This document shows positions 43,691 through 52,726 of a stretch of 64,000 bases of DNA, one piece after another. How positions within the stretch are numbered: the first letter of the stretch is position 1; each line of letters opens with the position of its first letter. The DNA comes from an uncultured Clostridia bacterium (GTDB taxonomy: Bacteria; Bacillota; Clostridia; TANB77; CAG-508), in assembly GCA_948777935.1 (NCBI GenBank), contig CAQDYY010000007.1, forward strand, positions 22,460 through 86,459. Direction: 5' to 3'. The notes beneath the pieces were generated by a model, which searched no databases, was not told the origin of the DNA, and worked only from the letters and a program-made list of their open reading frames with translations. A program made the position numbers and the translations under genes.

Positions 43691-43703
43691 AGGGATATAA
43701 ATT

Positions 43704-44048
43704 ATGAAGTTAGTAAAACTAGAACAAGCGCAGGAGTTTTCAAATAGTGATAGATGTAAGGGATTGGAATATCCATTAGATGATGTAGATATTAATTTTT
43801 CTACAGCAATTATAAATGGAAGATATCCAGACAAGGGATATTGTGTAAATGAAGAATGCAAAGAGCTAATCTATGTTATAGAAGGAAAAGGAACACTAAA
43901 TAAAAAAGATAAAGTAATTGAATTTAATAAAGGCGATGTAATTTTAATTGATAAAGGTGAAGTATATTATTGGGATGGAAAATGTACAATTGCTATGCCA
44001 TGTATACCAGCTTGGTATCCAGAACAACATAAATTGATAGAGGAATAA
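43704..44048 (+). CDS. Small cupin-domain protein
   Basis: 114 residues, homologous over its full length to the protein at 12805 (shared INGRYPxKGYC, LIYVIEGKGTLNKKD, FNKGDVILIDKGEVYYWDG). The motifs define a single cupin barrel with few metal ligands. ATG with GGAGGG upstream. It lies among degraded genes, but its own frame is intact. Substrate unknown. Confidence 0.75.
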   Translation: MKLVKLEQAQEFSNSDRCKGLEYPLDDVDINFSTAIINGRYPDKGYCVNEECKELIYVIEGKGTLNKKDKVIEFNKGDVILIDKGEVYYWDGKCTIAMPCIPAWYPEQHKLIEE

Positions 44049-44098
44049 GTTTTTTATTATGAAAATTAACTAGTCAAAACAGTTAGGAGAAGTATATA

Positions 44099-44404
44099 AT
44101 GGAAGAAATATGGTATATATTAGATGAAAAAGGAAATAAGACAGGAAGAATAATGAATAAAGGAATAGTGCCATAAGGATTTTATAATCAAGGGGCAGAT
44201 GTGTGGATAATAAATTTACAAAATAAAATTTTAATACAAAAACGTTCTCCACAAAAGAAAAATTAACCAAATATATGGGCGATGACAGGTGGAAGCGCTA
44301 TAAAAAGAGAAACGAGTTTACAAACAATTGAAAGAGAAAACAAAGAAGAAATTGATATTAGCTTAAATGGGAATATGTTAGAGATATTATTAAAGATTTT
44401 ATGA
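44099..44404 (+). pseudogene. NUDIX hydrolase (isopentenyl-diphosphate isomerase-like) with two stops
   Basis: The single frame encodes EEIWYILDEKGNKTGRIM, then GFYNQGADVWIINLQNKILI and the NUDIX box GGSAIKRETSLQTIERENKEEI. TAA codons interrupt it after GIVP and after QKKN, where glutamate and serine would be expected, and the C-terminus is short. The box itself is preserved, so decay is recent. Confidence 0.75.
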
Positions 44405-44423
44405 TAAGAAAGTAGGAAAATAA

Positions 44424-45095
44424 ATGAAAAATATTATTTTAACAGGAGCAAGTGATGGATTAGGAAAAGAATTTGCTTTAAAGTGTTTAAAAGAAAAAGA
44501 TATAAATATAATTGCAATATGCAGAACAAAACCTAATTATGAATGTGATTTTATAAAAACAGATTTAACAGATGAAAAATCAATAGAATATACTTGCAAT
44601 ATCATAAAAGAAAAATATAAGAAAATATATGCAGTAATAAATTGTGCAGGTTTACCAGGAGTACAAAAACTAGAAGGAGTTACTTATGAGGTATTAGATG
44701 ATTTAATGAAAGTAAATGTACTTGCACCAATTTATTTAATTACACAGTTAATAACTTTAATAAAAGAAAGTGAAGCAGATATTTTAAATGTAGGATCAAC
44801 TGTTGGAACAAAAGCAGGTTATACAGATCAAATTGCTTATACAACTTCAAAATGGGCAATACGTGGAACTAGTTATAATTTACAATTAGAATTAAAGAAA
44901 TATAATTGTAGAGTAATACAATTTAATGTTGGTGGCATGAATACTAGAATGCATGCAAAATGGACAGGAAAAGAGATAAAACATCCAGAAGAATGGATGA
45001 ATCCAACAGATATTGCAGACTTAATGATATATATATTAAAACTACCTAAAATGATTGAAGTAAGTGAGATAACAATAAATAGAAAAGTTGTTTAA
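44424..45095 (+). CDS. Short-chain dehydrogenase/reductase
   Basis: 223 residues. The nucleotide-binding motif is TGASDGLGKEFA, followed by INCAGLPGVQ (NNAG equivalent), the catalytic serine region VGSTVGTKAGY and YTTSKWAIRG (YxxxK). It lacks an obvious substrate-specific tail. It starts a compact run with HAD and NUDIX genes (12 and 0 bases apart), probably co-transcribed. Substrate unknown. Confidence 0.85.
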   Translation: MKNIILTGASDGLGKEFALKCLKEKDINIIAICRTKPNYECDFIKTDLTDEKSIEYTCNIIKEKYKKIYAVINCAGLPGVQKLEGVTYEVLDDLMKVNVLAPIYLITQLITLIKESEADILNVGSTVGTKAGYTDQIAYTTSKWAIRGTSYNLQLELKKYNCRVIQFNVGGMNTRMHAKWTGKEIKHPEEWMNPTDIADLMIYILKLPKMIEVSEITINRKVV

Positions 45096-45107
45096 AGGAG
45101 AAAAATA

Positions 45108-45836
45108 GTGATAAAAGATAAAAAAGTAATTATATTTGATATTGATGGAACACTGATTGATTCAATAGGAATATGGAATGAGATTGATAGAGAGCTAATA
45201 AAAAGAATAGGAAACGGGAAAATTGGCGATACAGATATAGCAAAACAAAGAGATGAAAAATTAAAACATTATAGTAAATGTGAAGATGCTTATTTAGAAT
45301 ATTGCAAGTTTTTAAAAGAAAAATATGGTTCAAATATGGAAATAGCAGAAATAAAAAAATTAAGATATGAAATAGCAAATAATTATTTAAGAAAATCAAT
45401 TGATTATAAACCCAATGCAGAAATAGTACTAAAATATCTAAAACAAAAAGGATTTATATTAGCTATTGCAAGTACAACAAATGAGCATACAATAGAAATA
45501 TATGAGAATGAAAACGAAAATATAATAAATAAAGCCAATATTAAAGATATATTTTCACTAATATATTCAAAAAATACAGTTAAAGAATTAAAGCCAAATC
45601 CAGAAATATATTATAAAATATTAAAAGAATTAAATGTAGATAAAAAAGAATGTTTAATAATAGAAGACTCACTTATAGGGGTAGAAGCAGCAAATAATGC
45701 AGATATAGAAGTAGCAGTAATATATGATAAATATTCAGACTGTAATAGAGAAGAAATTAACAAACTATCACAATATAGGTTTAAAGATTATAACGAAATG
45801 TTAAATTATATTAAAAATGAATTGGAGGATAACTGA
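45108..45836 (+). CDS. HAD-superfamily phosphatase, beta-phosphoglucomutase-like
   Basis: 242 residues. HAD motif I is IIFDIDGTLIDSIG, motif II lies in AIASTTNEHT, motif III is in ELKPNPEIYYKIL and motif IV is LIIEDSLIGVEAANNA. The helical cap between motifs I and II places it in subfamily I (phosphoglucomutase/phosphatase type). The start is GTG with AAAGGAG upstream. The next gene starts at the last base of its stop. Confidence 0.85.
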   Translation: MIKDKKVIIFDIDGTLIDSIGIWNEIDRELIKRIGNGKIGDTDIAKQRDEKLKHYSKCEDAYLEYCKFLKEKYGSNMEIAEIKKLRYEIANNYLRKSIDYKPNAEIVLKYLKQKGFILAIASTTNEHTIEIYENENENIINKANIKDIFSLIYSKNTVKELKPNPEIYYKILKELNVDKKECLIIEDSLIGVEAANNADIEVAVIYDKYSDCNREEINKLSQYRFKDYNEMLNYIKNELEDN

Positions 45837-46234
45837 TGAAAGAGATTGATAAAATTGCATTATTATATCTAAAAGATGGACAAATATTAAGTACATTATC
45901 AAAGGGAAGAGATACATATTACTTACCAGGTGGGAAAAGAGAACTAAATGAAACAGATGAACAAACACTAATTAGAGAATGCAAAGAAGAACTAACTATT
46001 GATATAAAAGAAGATACAATAAAATATTATGGAACATTTAAGGCACAAGCACATGGAAAAGCAGAAGGGATAATAGTCAAAATGACTTGTTATACAGCAG
46101 AATTTATAGGAGAACTCAAACCTAGTTCAGAAATTCAAGAAATAAGATGGCTAAATTATAAAGATATAGATATAATTTCACCAGTAGATAAGCTTATATT
46201 TAATGATTTATATGAAAAGGGAATTTTAATTTAA
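45836..46234 (+). CDS. NUDIX hydrolase
   Basis: 132 residues with a complete NUDIX box, GGKRELNETDEQTLIRECKEEL, and surrounding strands (IALLYLKDGQILSTLSKG; TYYLPGG). It cleaves a nucleoside diphosphate derivative; substrate not evident. ATG overlaps the HAD stop. It is the last gene before the second copy of the spoIIID upstream repeat. About 130 bases of decayed sequence follow. Confidence 0.85.
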   Translation: MKEIDKIALLYLKDGQILSTLSKGRDTYYLPGGKRELNETDEQTLIRECKEELTIDIKEDTIKYYGTFKAQAHGKAEGIIVKMTCYTAEFIGELKPSSEIQEIRWLNYKDIDIISPVDKLIFNDLYEKGILI

Positions 46235-46367
46235 TATTGTTAAATAAGAGTAAAAAATGATAAAACTAAAGCAACATAAAGCAACAAATACAAAACTATA
46301 AACCATACAACGAGCAAGAGAAGAAAAGTTTAATAAAGAATATATAGAAGGATAGGAAAATTGTTCT

Positions 46368-46500
46368 AATACAACCTTCATATGAATACAATGTACAAAA
46401 CAACGTATTCATAAGGGGGTCTTTCATTTGGGAAAAATATACATAGAAGAACGTGCAGTAAATTTAGCACAGTATATTATAGATAGTGGAGATACAGTAA
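46368..46500 (+). repeat. Right copy of the spoIIID 5' direct repeat
   Basis: The intact counterpart of 24886-25018: it spans the upstream region, the ribosome site and the first 24 codons of the functional spoIIID. Confidence 0.85.
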
Positions 46501-46697
46501 GAGGAGCAGCTAAAAAATTTGGAATTAGTAAAAGTACAGTACACAAAGATGTTAGTGAAAGATTACAAAAGATAAACCCTGTTTTAGCATTAGAGGTTAG
46601 GAAAATATTAGATGAAAATAAAGCTGAAAGGCACATTCGAGGAGGAATGGCTACTAAAATGAAATATAGTCATGATAAAGAACAAAATGTAGGATAA
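46428..46697 (+). CDS. spoIIID: Sporulation transcription factor SpoIIID
   Basis: An 89-residue DNA-binding protein of the mother cell. EERAVNLAQYIIDSGDTVRG and the helix-turn-helix GAAKKFGISKSTVHKDVSER are followed by the basic tail AERHIRGGMATKMKY, all typical of SpoIIID. The start is TTG, 8 bases after AAGGGGG. The intact gene shows the lineage can sporulate. Its 5' end is duplicated at 24886 with a dead start codon. Confidence 0.95.
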   Translation: MGKIYIEERAVNLAQYIIDSGDTVRGAAKKFGISKSTVHKDVSERLQKINPVLALEVRKILDENKAERHIRGGMATKMKYSHDKEQNVG

Positions 46698-46703
46698 CAA
46701 AAA

Positions 46704-46736
46704 ATGAAACTACTTTAAAGTAGTTTCATTTTTTGC
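46704..46736 (+). terminator. spoIIID terminator
   Basis: GAAACTACTT and AAGTAGTTTC form a perfect stem followed by ATTTTTT. It also lies just beyond the convergent zinc-ribbon gene and may serve both. Confidence 0.85.
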
Positions 46737-46738
46737 TT

Positions 46739-46909
46739 TTAGTGATTAAAATTATTACGTTGTTGTTTTCTAGCTTTTCTGCACTCAGGGCATCTTTGTG
46801 GTTCGTTTTCAAAACCTTTTTCAGCATAGAATTGTTGTTCTCCAACAGTAAATACGAATTCAGCACCACAGTCTTTACATACTAATGTTTTGTCTTGTAA
46901 TTCTTCCAT
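46739..46909 (-). CDS. Small zinc-ribbon protein
   Basis: 56 residues with two CxxC pairs: LVCKDCGAEFVF and PQRCPECRKARKQQR. The spacing fits the probable-zinc-ribbon family found widely in Firmicutes. A ribosome site (AGGAGG, minus strand) precedes the ATG. It is convergent with spoIIID. Function unknown; perhaps nucleic-acid or ribosome-linked. Confidence 0.8.
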   Translation of the reverse strand: MEELQDKTLVCKDCGAEFVFTVGEQQFYAEKGFENEPQRCPECRKARKQQRNNFNH

Positions 46910-47077
46910 GTATTTAGACCTCCTTTTTAGAATTCTATTTTAATTTTCTTGATACATATGACACACTCTAAAAAGAAGACAAATGATTCAAAATAATAAA
47001 ATAGTTATAATGGTTTAATAACCAAAGCTTACTATAACACATAAAAATAAAATAAACAAGATAAAATTGGAAAATAA

Positions 47078-47938
47078 TCATATTTTTACTTTTGTATAAC
47101 GTTTACCTCTTGCTCCAATTCCACTTATTCCTCTTGTACCATCTCTAAGTTCACTTGCTATATCATTAATTGTGATATACTTATAATCCTCAGTAGTAGC
47201 TACTTTTTCAGCTACTATTAAGGGATCCATGAAATCTATCAGTACTCTTGCAGGTGATGATGCAAAATTTGCTCCTGCTGTAACTAAAGCTTCATAATAA
47301 CTTTGACATGCTCCCGCAAAAATAACTAAATCTTTTCCTGTATTATTTACCCATTTCTTTGCTTCTCTTACAGTATTAATAAAATATTTTGAATTTCTAT
47401 AATTATATATATCATTATATCCTGTTCCATTTTTAATCATACCATCATGACCAGTAATAACTAATACATCTGGATTGTATCTATTTAACAAATCGTATAC
47501 AACATATTCTTGTTTGCTTTCTGGAACATTTCGAACAATTGCGTTTAGATTTAATTTTTTATAATATCTTGCTGATTTATCAGTATATCTTTTATCACCA
47601 TCTAAATGGAGTATTTTGCCATTTTCTTCACTTCTAGTTTCTCGTTTTAAAAAGCTCCTTTTAAAAAATGTATTTGAATTTTGCTTTAAATTTTTAGAAC
47701 ATTTTTCTAGTTTTTCTTCTAATTTTTCCTCTAAACTTCTCATATGACCATCTACTTGTTTTGATTCAATAATAACTAGATCATCTAAAAGTGCATCTGC
47801 CTCAATTCTAATAATTAATCCTTTTAAAATAGCTACTGGTTGTTCATTTTTCCTTTTAATAATTTTTTCTACAGTAAATAAGATGTCTTTTCCATAAGAT
47901 TTTCTACCTACAATATCACCTTTTTTCACTTTTGCCAT
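47078..47938 (-). CDS. yabG: Sporulation-specific cysteine protease YabG
   Basis: 286 residues from ATG at 47938 (GAGGTGG eight bases upstream). It begins KVKKGDIVGRKSYGKDILF. The conserved catalytic half holds DVLVITGHDGM (histidine) and LVIFAGACQSYYEALVTAGA (cysteine), and the end reads RDGTRGISGIGARGKRY. YabG processes spore coat and cortex proteins. It is divergent from veg, the same neighbour order as in Bacillus. The region 65-110 is a charged insert. Confidence 0.95.
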   Translation of the reverse strand: MAKVKKGDIVGRKSYGKDILFTVEKIIKRKNEQPVAILKGLIIRIEADALLDDLVIIESKQVDGHMRSLEEKLEEKLEKCSKNLKQNSNTFFKRSFLKRETRSEENGKILHLDGDKRYTDKSARYYKKLNLNAIVRNVPESKQEYVVYDLLNRYNPDVLVITGHDGMIKNGTGYNDIYNYRNSKYFINTVREAKKWVNNTGKDLVIFAGACQSYYEALVTAGANFASSPARVLIDFMDPLIVAEKVATTEDYKYITINDIASELRDGTRGISGIGARGKRYTKVKI

Positions 47939-48010
47939 AATTACCACCTCTTGCCTATACATAGTTTATGTCGAATTTTAAGATTTTGTGAATTTTAGAT
48001 ATTAATTATA

Positions 48011-48056
48011 TTTTATACAATAGGAAAGTCATACTGACTTTACCTATTGTATAAAA
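48011..48056. repeat. Long inverted repeat between yabG and veg
   Basis: TTTTATACAATAGG pairs with CCTATTGTATAAAA, and the inner AAGTCA/TGACTT extends the stem. It lies about 73 bases upstream of the yabG start in a 425-base divergent intergenic region that otherwise holds only promoter sequences. Confidence 0.75.
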
Positions 48057-48304
48057 AGCTTCGCTAACATTGTACACAAATTTTTTTCAAAAATTTGGCA
48101 CAGAACAAATTAACTTAAAAGCCAAATAAAAAAGTTAAAATTGTGCTAAATATTAAGGCTTTCCAATTTGTTCTATAATAGTATTAAAATGCAGTTATTT
48201 ATTGCTTGTAATATTTCTGTAACATTAATAACACAATATTGTAATAAAACTGTAAAAACATTGAAATTATAGTAAAAACGGCTTGCGACATAAGCATTTC
48301 TTTT

Positions 48305-48333
48305 TTGACATTTTATGCTACAAATGATATAAT
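48305..48333 (+). promoter_or_regulatory. veg promoter
   Basis: A perfect consensus: TTGACA (48305-48310), a 17-base spacer and TATAAT (48328-48333). The veg promoter is also among the strongest housekeeping promoters in Bacillus. Confidence 0.9.
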
Positions 48334-48363
48334 CAATTTCATAATAATGAAGTAGGTGATAAA

Positions 48364-48657
48364 ATGATTTACAGAGATGATTTTACCAGTTTAAAAACAG
48401 ACATTGCAGAAAACATAGGACAAAAAATAATAGTAAAAGGTACATTGGGAAGAAGTAAATATTTTGAGAAAGAAGCTACAATTGAAAAAGCATATCCTAA
48501 TTTATTTATTGTAAAATACGATGAAAATGATAGAAATGTTACTTATAGTTATACAGATGTATTAACAAGAACAGTAGAAGTAAAACTATTTGATGGAGAA
48601 AGTTTTAATCCAATTATTCCTCCACCAGTAGAAACAAAAAAGAATAAAAATTTATAA
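48364..48657 (+). CDS. veg: Veg family protein
   Basis: 97 residues. TDIAENIGQKIIVKGTLGRS and YSYTDVLTRTVEVKLFDG match the Veg family, which in Bacillus stimulates biofilm formation and is highly expressed. The gene has its own strong promoter and a terminator, and sits beside yabG as in Bacillus. A short proline- and lysine-rich tail is added. Confidence 0.92.
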   Translation: MIYRDDFTSLKTDIAENIGQKIIVKGTLGRSKYFEKEATIEKAYPNLFIVKYDENDRNVTYSYTDVLTRTVEVKLFDGESFNPIIPPPVETKKNKNL

Positions 48658-48684
48658 ATTCCTAAGTTTTAGGAATTTTTTTTT
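48655..48684 (+). terminator. veg terminator
   Basis: AAATTCCTAA pairs with TTAGGAATTT, followed by a run of T residues (48676-48684). Confidence 0.85.
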
Positions 48685-48733
48685 GTCCCTCTCATATATA
48701 TTAATAAATTAAAACAAGAAAGAGGGGAAAAGC

Positions 48734-50288
48734 ATGCAAGTAGATATGACGAAAGAGAGTCTATGTATCAATAAAATAATAGGACAAAAGACAGAATACA
48801 TCATGGTAGAAGGAGATATGATTGTACCAGATGTAAAACCAGATATTTTAAATACTATTAGTACAACTGGCCAAGTATGTATATACAAAAAAGAAGTATT
48901 AGAAGGAAAAATAAGAATAGATGGTGAAGTACAAGTATATGTTATTTATCTTGCAGATAATGAAAATGGAGAAACTAGAAGCTTAAATACATCAGTAGAT
49001 TTCACACAAGTAATTGACTTTGAAAACTGCGATTCTAGTATGAGTTTAGATGAAGTTGTTTCTATTGGAAACTTAGAATGTAGAATTCTAAATGGTAGAA
49101 AAATTAATGTAAAAGCAAACTTACAATTTGAGGGAACATTATATTCAAATGAAACTGTAGAAATAGTAAAGCAAGTAAATAATGTAAAAGATATTCAATC
49201 ATTAGAAAGAAATTTAACTGTAAATTCATTGGTAGGAGAGGGAACTTCAAAAGCATTTGCAAAGGATACAATTGTAATAGACAATATAGATAATTTAGCA
49301 GAAATATTAAAGACAGAAGTAGCCATTAAGAATAGAGATATAAAAATTAGCTATAATAAAGTACTAGCAAAAGCAGATGTATGTGTAAAAATGTTGTATT
49401 TAACAGAAGATAACCGTGTTAAATTAGTAGAAAGCACAGTTCCTATTATGGGGTTTGTAGATATTGAAAATGTAACAGAAGAAGATATTTGTGACATGAA
49501 ATATAAACTAAAAAATATGTTAGTAAAACCAAATTCAGTAGAAGAACATTCTATTTATATAGAAGCACAAATAGAGTTATATGCAAGAGTATATCAAAAT
49601 AAGGAAATAAATGTAATAGGGGATTTATATAGTCCAAGTAAACAACTAATATTTAACCAAAGAAGTATTAATACAATGTCAGATAAAAACTGCATGCAAA
49701 GTGCATGCAATATAAGAGAAAAAATATCTGCTCCAGAAATTGTACGGAAATCAAATTTATGATGTAGAAGTAAAACCAGTAATATTAGAAAGAAACATTG
49801 CTAATTCTAAGGTAATGTTCCAAGGAGAATTAGAAGTTAAATTTATATATGCTACTAATCAAACTTGTGGAATTGGCACAAAAGAAATGAAAATTCCATT
49901 TGATTATGAAATGCAAGTAACAAATATTACAGCAAATACAAATATTAGTGCAGAAATTGAAATTACAAGCCAAAATTTTATTGTAGGAACAGATGGGATG
50001 ATAGAGGCAGGAGTAGATTTATGCTTTATATTAGATGTTTCAAATACTATTAGTATAAACATTATTGATGAAGTAAATATTGATGAAACAAGAAATAAAG
50101 AAATATATAGTATGGTAATTTATTTTGTAAAACAAGGAGACACTTTATGGAATATAGCGAAAAAATTTGGTAGTACAGTATGTGATATAGTAAGAGTAAA
50201 TAAAATTGAAGATGAAAACAAAATATATCCAGGGCAACAATTATTTATTCCTAAATATGTATTCACAAAAAGAGAAGAAACTGCATAA
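48734..50288 (+). pseudogene. SipL-like spore coat assembly protein (DUF3794 repeats plus LysM), frameshifted
   Basis: The first part (48734-49762) has SPOCS/DUF3794 domains. It begins ESLCINKIIGQKTEYIMVEG and contains VPDVKPDILNTISTTG. The second part, from about 49742, continues with a further DUF3794 domain (YDVEVKPVILERNIA) and ends in a LysM domain (VKQGDTLWNIAKKFGST, YPGQQLFIPKYV). Together they form the usual 520-residue layout of SipL, which tethers SpoIVA at the spore surface. One extra C in GTACGGAAAT near 49744 breaks the frame; without it the reading is PEIVGNQIYDVE. Because the protein is needed for spores, a consensus error is as likely as a mutation. Confidence 0.85.
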
Positions 50289-50300
50289 TTTAAAGTAAGG

Positions 50301-50340
50301 AAAATGACCAAGAGGAGTACACACCTTTTGGTCATTTTAT
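50301..50340 (+). terminator. Terminator after the SipL-like gene
   Basis: AAAATGACCAA and TTGGTCATTTT pair around a loop; T-rich sequence follows. Confidence 0.75.
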
Positions 50341-50432
50341 ATGGAAAAGACAATATAAAATGTAGGGGCATCGTTTGTGGGAATACCCGTGAGACAGACA
50401 CCACTGTGCCCTTTTTTATTATAGGAGGACAT

Positions 50433-51149
50433 ATGGACAGCATATATAGAAGAACACGAATACATTTGCCTAAAATAATATTTAAAAAATTTGGAGGTAT
50501 GGAACCTAAAAAAGCAAGAAAAATTAGTAAATTTCTAATTATAGTACTAGTTATGCTAATAACTTTTTATGGAATTTTAAGCTCTGTAGAGCCGATTGTA
50601 GATGCATTATGCAAGGACAAAGCCAAAAGTATAGCAACAGTAATTTGCAATGAAGAATCTACAAAAATTATTACAAATTATAAGTATGAAGATTTAATTA
50701 CAATCCACAGAGATAATAACAACAACATAACTATGATACAATCTAATATAGTGCCTATAAACTATATTATTTCAGATGTCGGTGAAAAGGTACAAAAGAG
50801 AATAGATGAAACTAAAAGTGATAATATATATGTAAATTTAGGAGGATTTACAGGTAGTAAACTACTTTCAGGATTAGGACCTAATATTCCTATAAAATTA
50901 TCTTTAGTAGGAAATGTAGAAACAGATTTACGAAGTGAATTTAAATCACAAGGAATTAATCAAACGATACATAGAATTTATTTACAAATAGATTGCAGAA
51001 TTAGTATATTAACACCATATAACATTACAGAAGAAAAAATATCAAACCAAGTACTAATTGCTGAAAATGTAATTGTAGGAAAAATACCAGAATCATACTA
51101 TAATTTAGAAGGGCTAAACTCAGATAATGCAATAGATATAGTACAATAA
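50433..51149 (+). CDS. yunB: Sporulation protein YunB
   Basis: 238 residues from ATG at 50433 (AGGAGG, 6 bases upstream); the longer frame to 50304 crosses the terminator. One membrane segment (about residues 30-50, FLIIVLVMLITFYGILSSVE) is followed by an extracytoplasmic domain with TMIQSNIVPINYIISDVGEK and GPNIPIKLSLVGNVETDLRS, matching YunB. Bacillus YunB is 254 residues and needed for proper spore formation. Its place near other sporulation genes agrees. Confidence 0.88.
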   Translation: MDSIYRRTRIHLPKIIFKKFGGMEPKKARKISKFLIIVLVMLITFYGILSSVEPIVDALCKDKAKSIATVICNEESTKIITNYKYEDLITIHRDNNNNITMIQSNIVPINYIISDVGEKVQKRIDETKSDNIYVNLGGFTGSKLLSGLGPNIPIKLSLVGNVETDLRSEFKSQGINQTIHRIYLQIDCRISILTPYNITEEKISNQVLIAENVIVGKIPESYYNLEGLNSDNAIDIVQ

Positions 51150-51168
51150 AAAGTTGTTATAAAAAATT

Positions 51169-51243
51169 TGGCTGGGGTACTGTGATTCGAACACAGGAAT
51201 GTCGGAGTCAGAGTCCGATGCCTTACCGCTTGGCGATACCCCA
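51169..51243 (-). tRNA. tRNA-Gln (anticodon CTG)
   Basis: The minus strand folds as a cloverleaf. The acceptor arm TGGGGTA pairs with TACCCCA with discriminator G and encoded CCA. The D-arm region is TCGCCAAGCGGTAAGGCA. The anticodon stem-loop TCGGA-CTCTGAC-TCCGA gives CTG. The T-arm is CTGTG-TTCGAAT-CACAG. The glutamine identity follows from the anticodon. Confidence 0.93.
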
Positions 51244-51263
51244 ATATAAAATTACTACAATGT

Positions 51264-51342
51264 TACCACATACTGAAGCTGTAACTCAGGCTTCGCCTTC
51301 GAACAGCTTCAGCAGCTTGGCGATATCCCAATATAAATAAGC
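51264..51342. repeat. Repeat with a partial tRNA-Gln 5' copy
   Basis: GCTTGGCGATATCCCAATAT near 51320 repeats the 5' end of the tRNA gene and its flank (GCTTGGCGATACCCCAATAT) with one change. Before it, GAAGCTGTAACTCAGGCTTC and CGAACAGCTTC form an imperfect hairpin related to repeats near 18880 and 43286. No gene lies in this stretch. Confidence 0.6.
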
Positions 51343-51445
51343 CTCTTATATACTAGCACAACTTTAGAAAAAATACTAGTATTTGTAAGAATATTTTATA
51401 AATAACTACTACATAATTATAGAAAAGATATAAGGAGGTAGTTGT

Positions 51446-52726
51446 ATGAAAGACTATTTAGGAATTAAGAGTATTAAAGCAATGGAGGTATTAGATTCTA
51501 GAGGAAACCCAACAGTACAAGTAGAAGTTGTAACAGAAGGTGGATTTAGGGGTGTAAGTATGGTGCCATCTGGTGCATCTACAGGAAGTTTTGAAGCAGT
51601 AGAACTTCGTGATGGGGATAAAGAAAGATATTTTGGAAAAGGGGTTTTACAAGCTGTAGAAAATGTAAATAAAAAGATAGCAAAAGAATTAGAAGATGCA
51701 AATGTATATGAACAACAAAAGATTGATAAAATGCTAATAGAATTAGATGGTACACCTAATAAATCAAAACTAGGTGCAAATGCAACTTTAGGAGTATCTT
51801 TAGCAGTTGCAAAAGCTGCAGCAAATTCATTAGGAATGAGCTTATATAATTATATAGGGGGAGTAAATGCAAATAGATTACCTCGACCTATGATGAATAT
51901 ACTAAATGGAGGAAAGCATGCAGATAATAACATTAATATACAAGAATTTATGATTGTTCCAGTAGGAGCAACAACTTTTAGAGAAGCAATGCAAATGGGA
52001 GTGACTGTATATAATAATTTAAAGAAAGTATTAAAAGAAAATGGATATAGTGTAGCAGTTGGAGATGAAGGAGGATTTGCACCAGATTTAAAAGATGAAA
52101 AAGAAGCATTAGATAGAATTGTACAAGCAATAGAAAAATCTGGGTTTAAGCCAAGAAAAGATATTGCAATAGCTTTAGATCCAGCAAGTACAGAAATGTA
52201 TGAAGAGGCTAAAAAAATAGGAAAAGATGGATACTATTTTTGGAAGACAGATGTATTTAAAACTAAACAAGAAATGGTAGATTATATGGTAGAACTAACA
52301 GAAGAATATCCTATAATTTCATTGGAGGATCCTATTGCAGAAGAAGATTGGGAATCTTGGAAAATGCTAACTGAAAAAATAGGTAATAAGGTTCAATTGG
52401 TAGGAGATGACATATTTGTTACAAATATGAAAAGATTAAAAAAGGGAATAGATGAAGGAATTGCAAATAGTATTTTAATTAAGCCAAATCAAATAGGAAC
52501 TCTAACAGAAACTTTAGATGCAATAGAGCTTGCAAAACAAAATGGGTATAAAGCAGTAGTTTCACATCGCTCAGGAGAAACAGAAGATACAACAATTGCA
52601 GATATTGTAGTTGCAACAAATAGTGGGCAAATAAAAACAGGAGCGCCATGTAGAACAGATCGTGTGGCAAAATATAATAGGCTGTTAAATATTGAAGAGG
52701 AATTACAAGATACAGCGACATATTAA
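51446..52726 (+). CDS. eno: Enolase
   Basis: 426 residues, the standard length. It converts 2-phosphoglycerate to PEP in glycolysis. Visible are MEVLDSRGNPTVQVEV, MVPSGASTGSFEAVELRDGD, the metal ligands in AIALDPAS, SLEDPIAEEDW and LVGDDIFVTN, the catalytic lysine region ILIKPNQIGTLTETL, and SHRSGETEDTTIADI. The ribosome site AAGGAGG precedes the ATG. It appears monocistronic. Confidence 0.97.
   Translation: MKDYLGIKSIKAMEVLDSRGNPTVQVEVVTEGGFRGVSMVPSGASTGSFEAVELRDGDKERYFGKGVLQAVENVNKKIAKELEDANVYEQQKIDKMLIELDGTPNKSKLGANATLGVSLAVAKAAANSLGMSLYNYIGGVNANRLPRPMMNILNGGKHADNNINIQEFMIVPVGATTFREAMQMGVTVYNNLKKVLKENGYSVAVGDEGGFAPDLKDEKEALDRIVQAIEKSGFKPRKDIAIALDPASTEMYEEAKKIGKDGYYFWKTDVFKTKQEMVDYMVELTEEYPIISLEDPIAEEDWESWKMLTEKIGNKVQLVGDDIFVTNMKRLKKGIDEGIANSILIKPNQIGTLTETLDAIELAKQNGYKAVVSHRSGETEDTTIADIVVATNSGQIKTGAPCRTDRVAKYNRLLNIEEELQDTATY

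Noticed and set aside
50361..50410. Riboswitch upstream of yunB
   Set aside because: The GGGCA/TGCCC pairing and TGTAGGGGC string look like a decayed MITE end; no known riboswitch core is visible.
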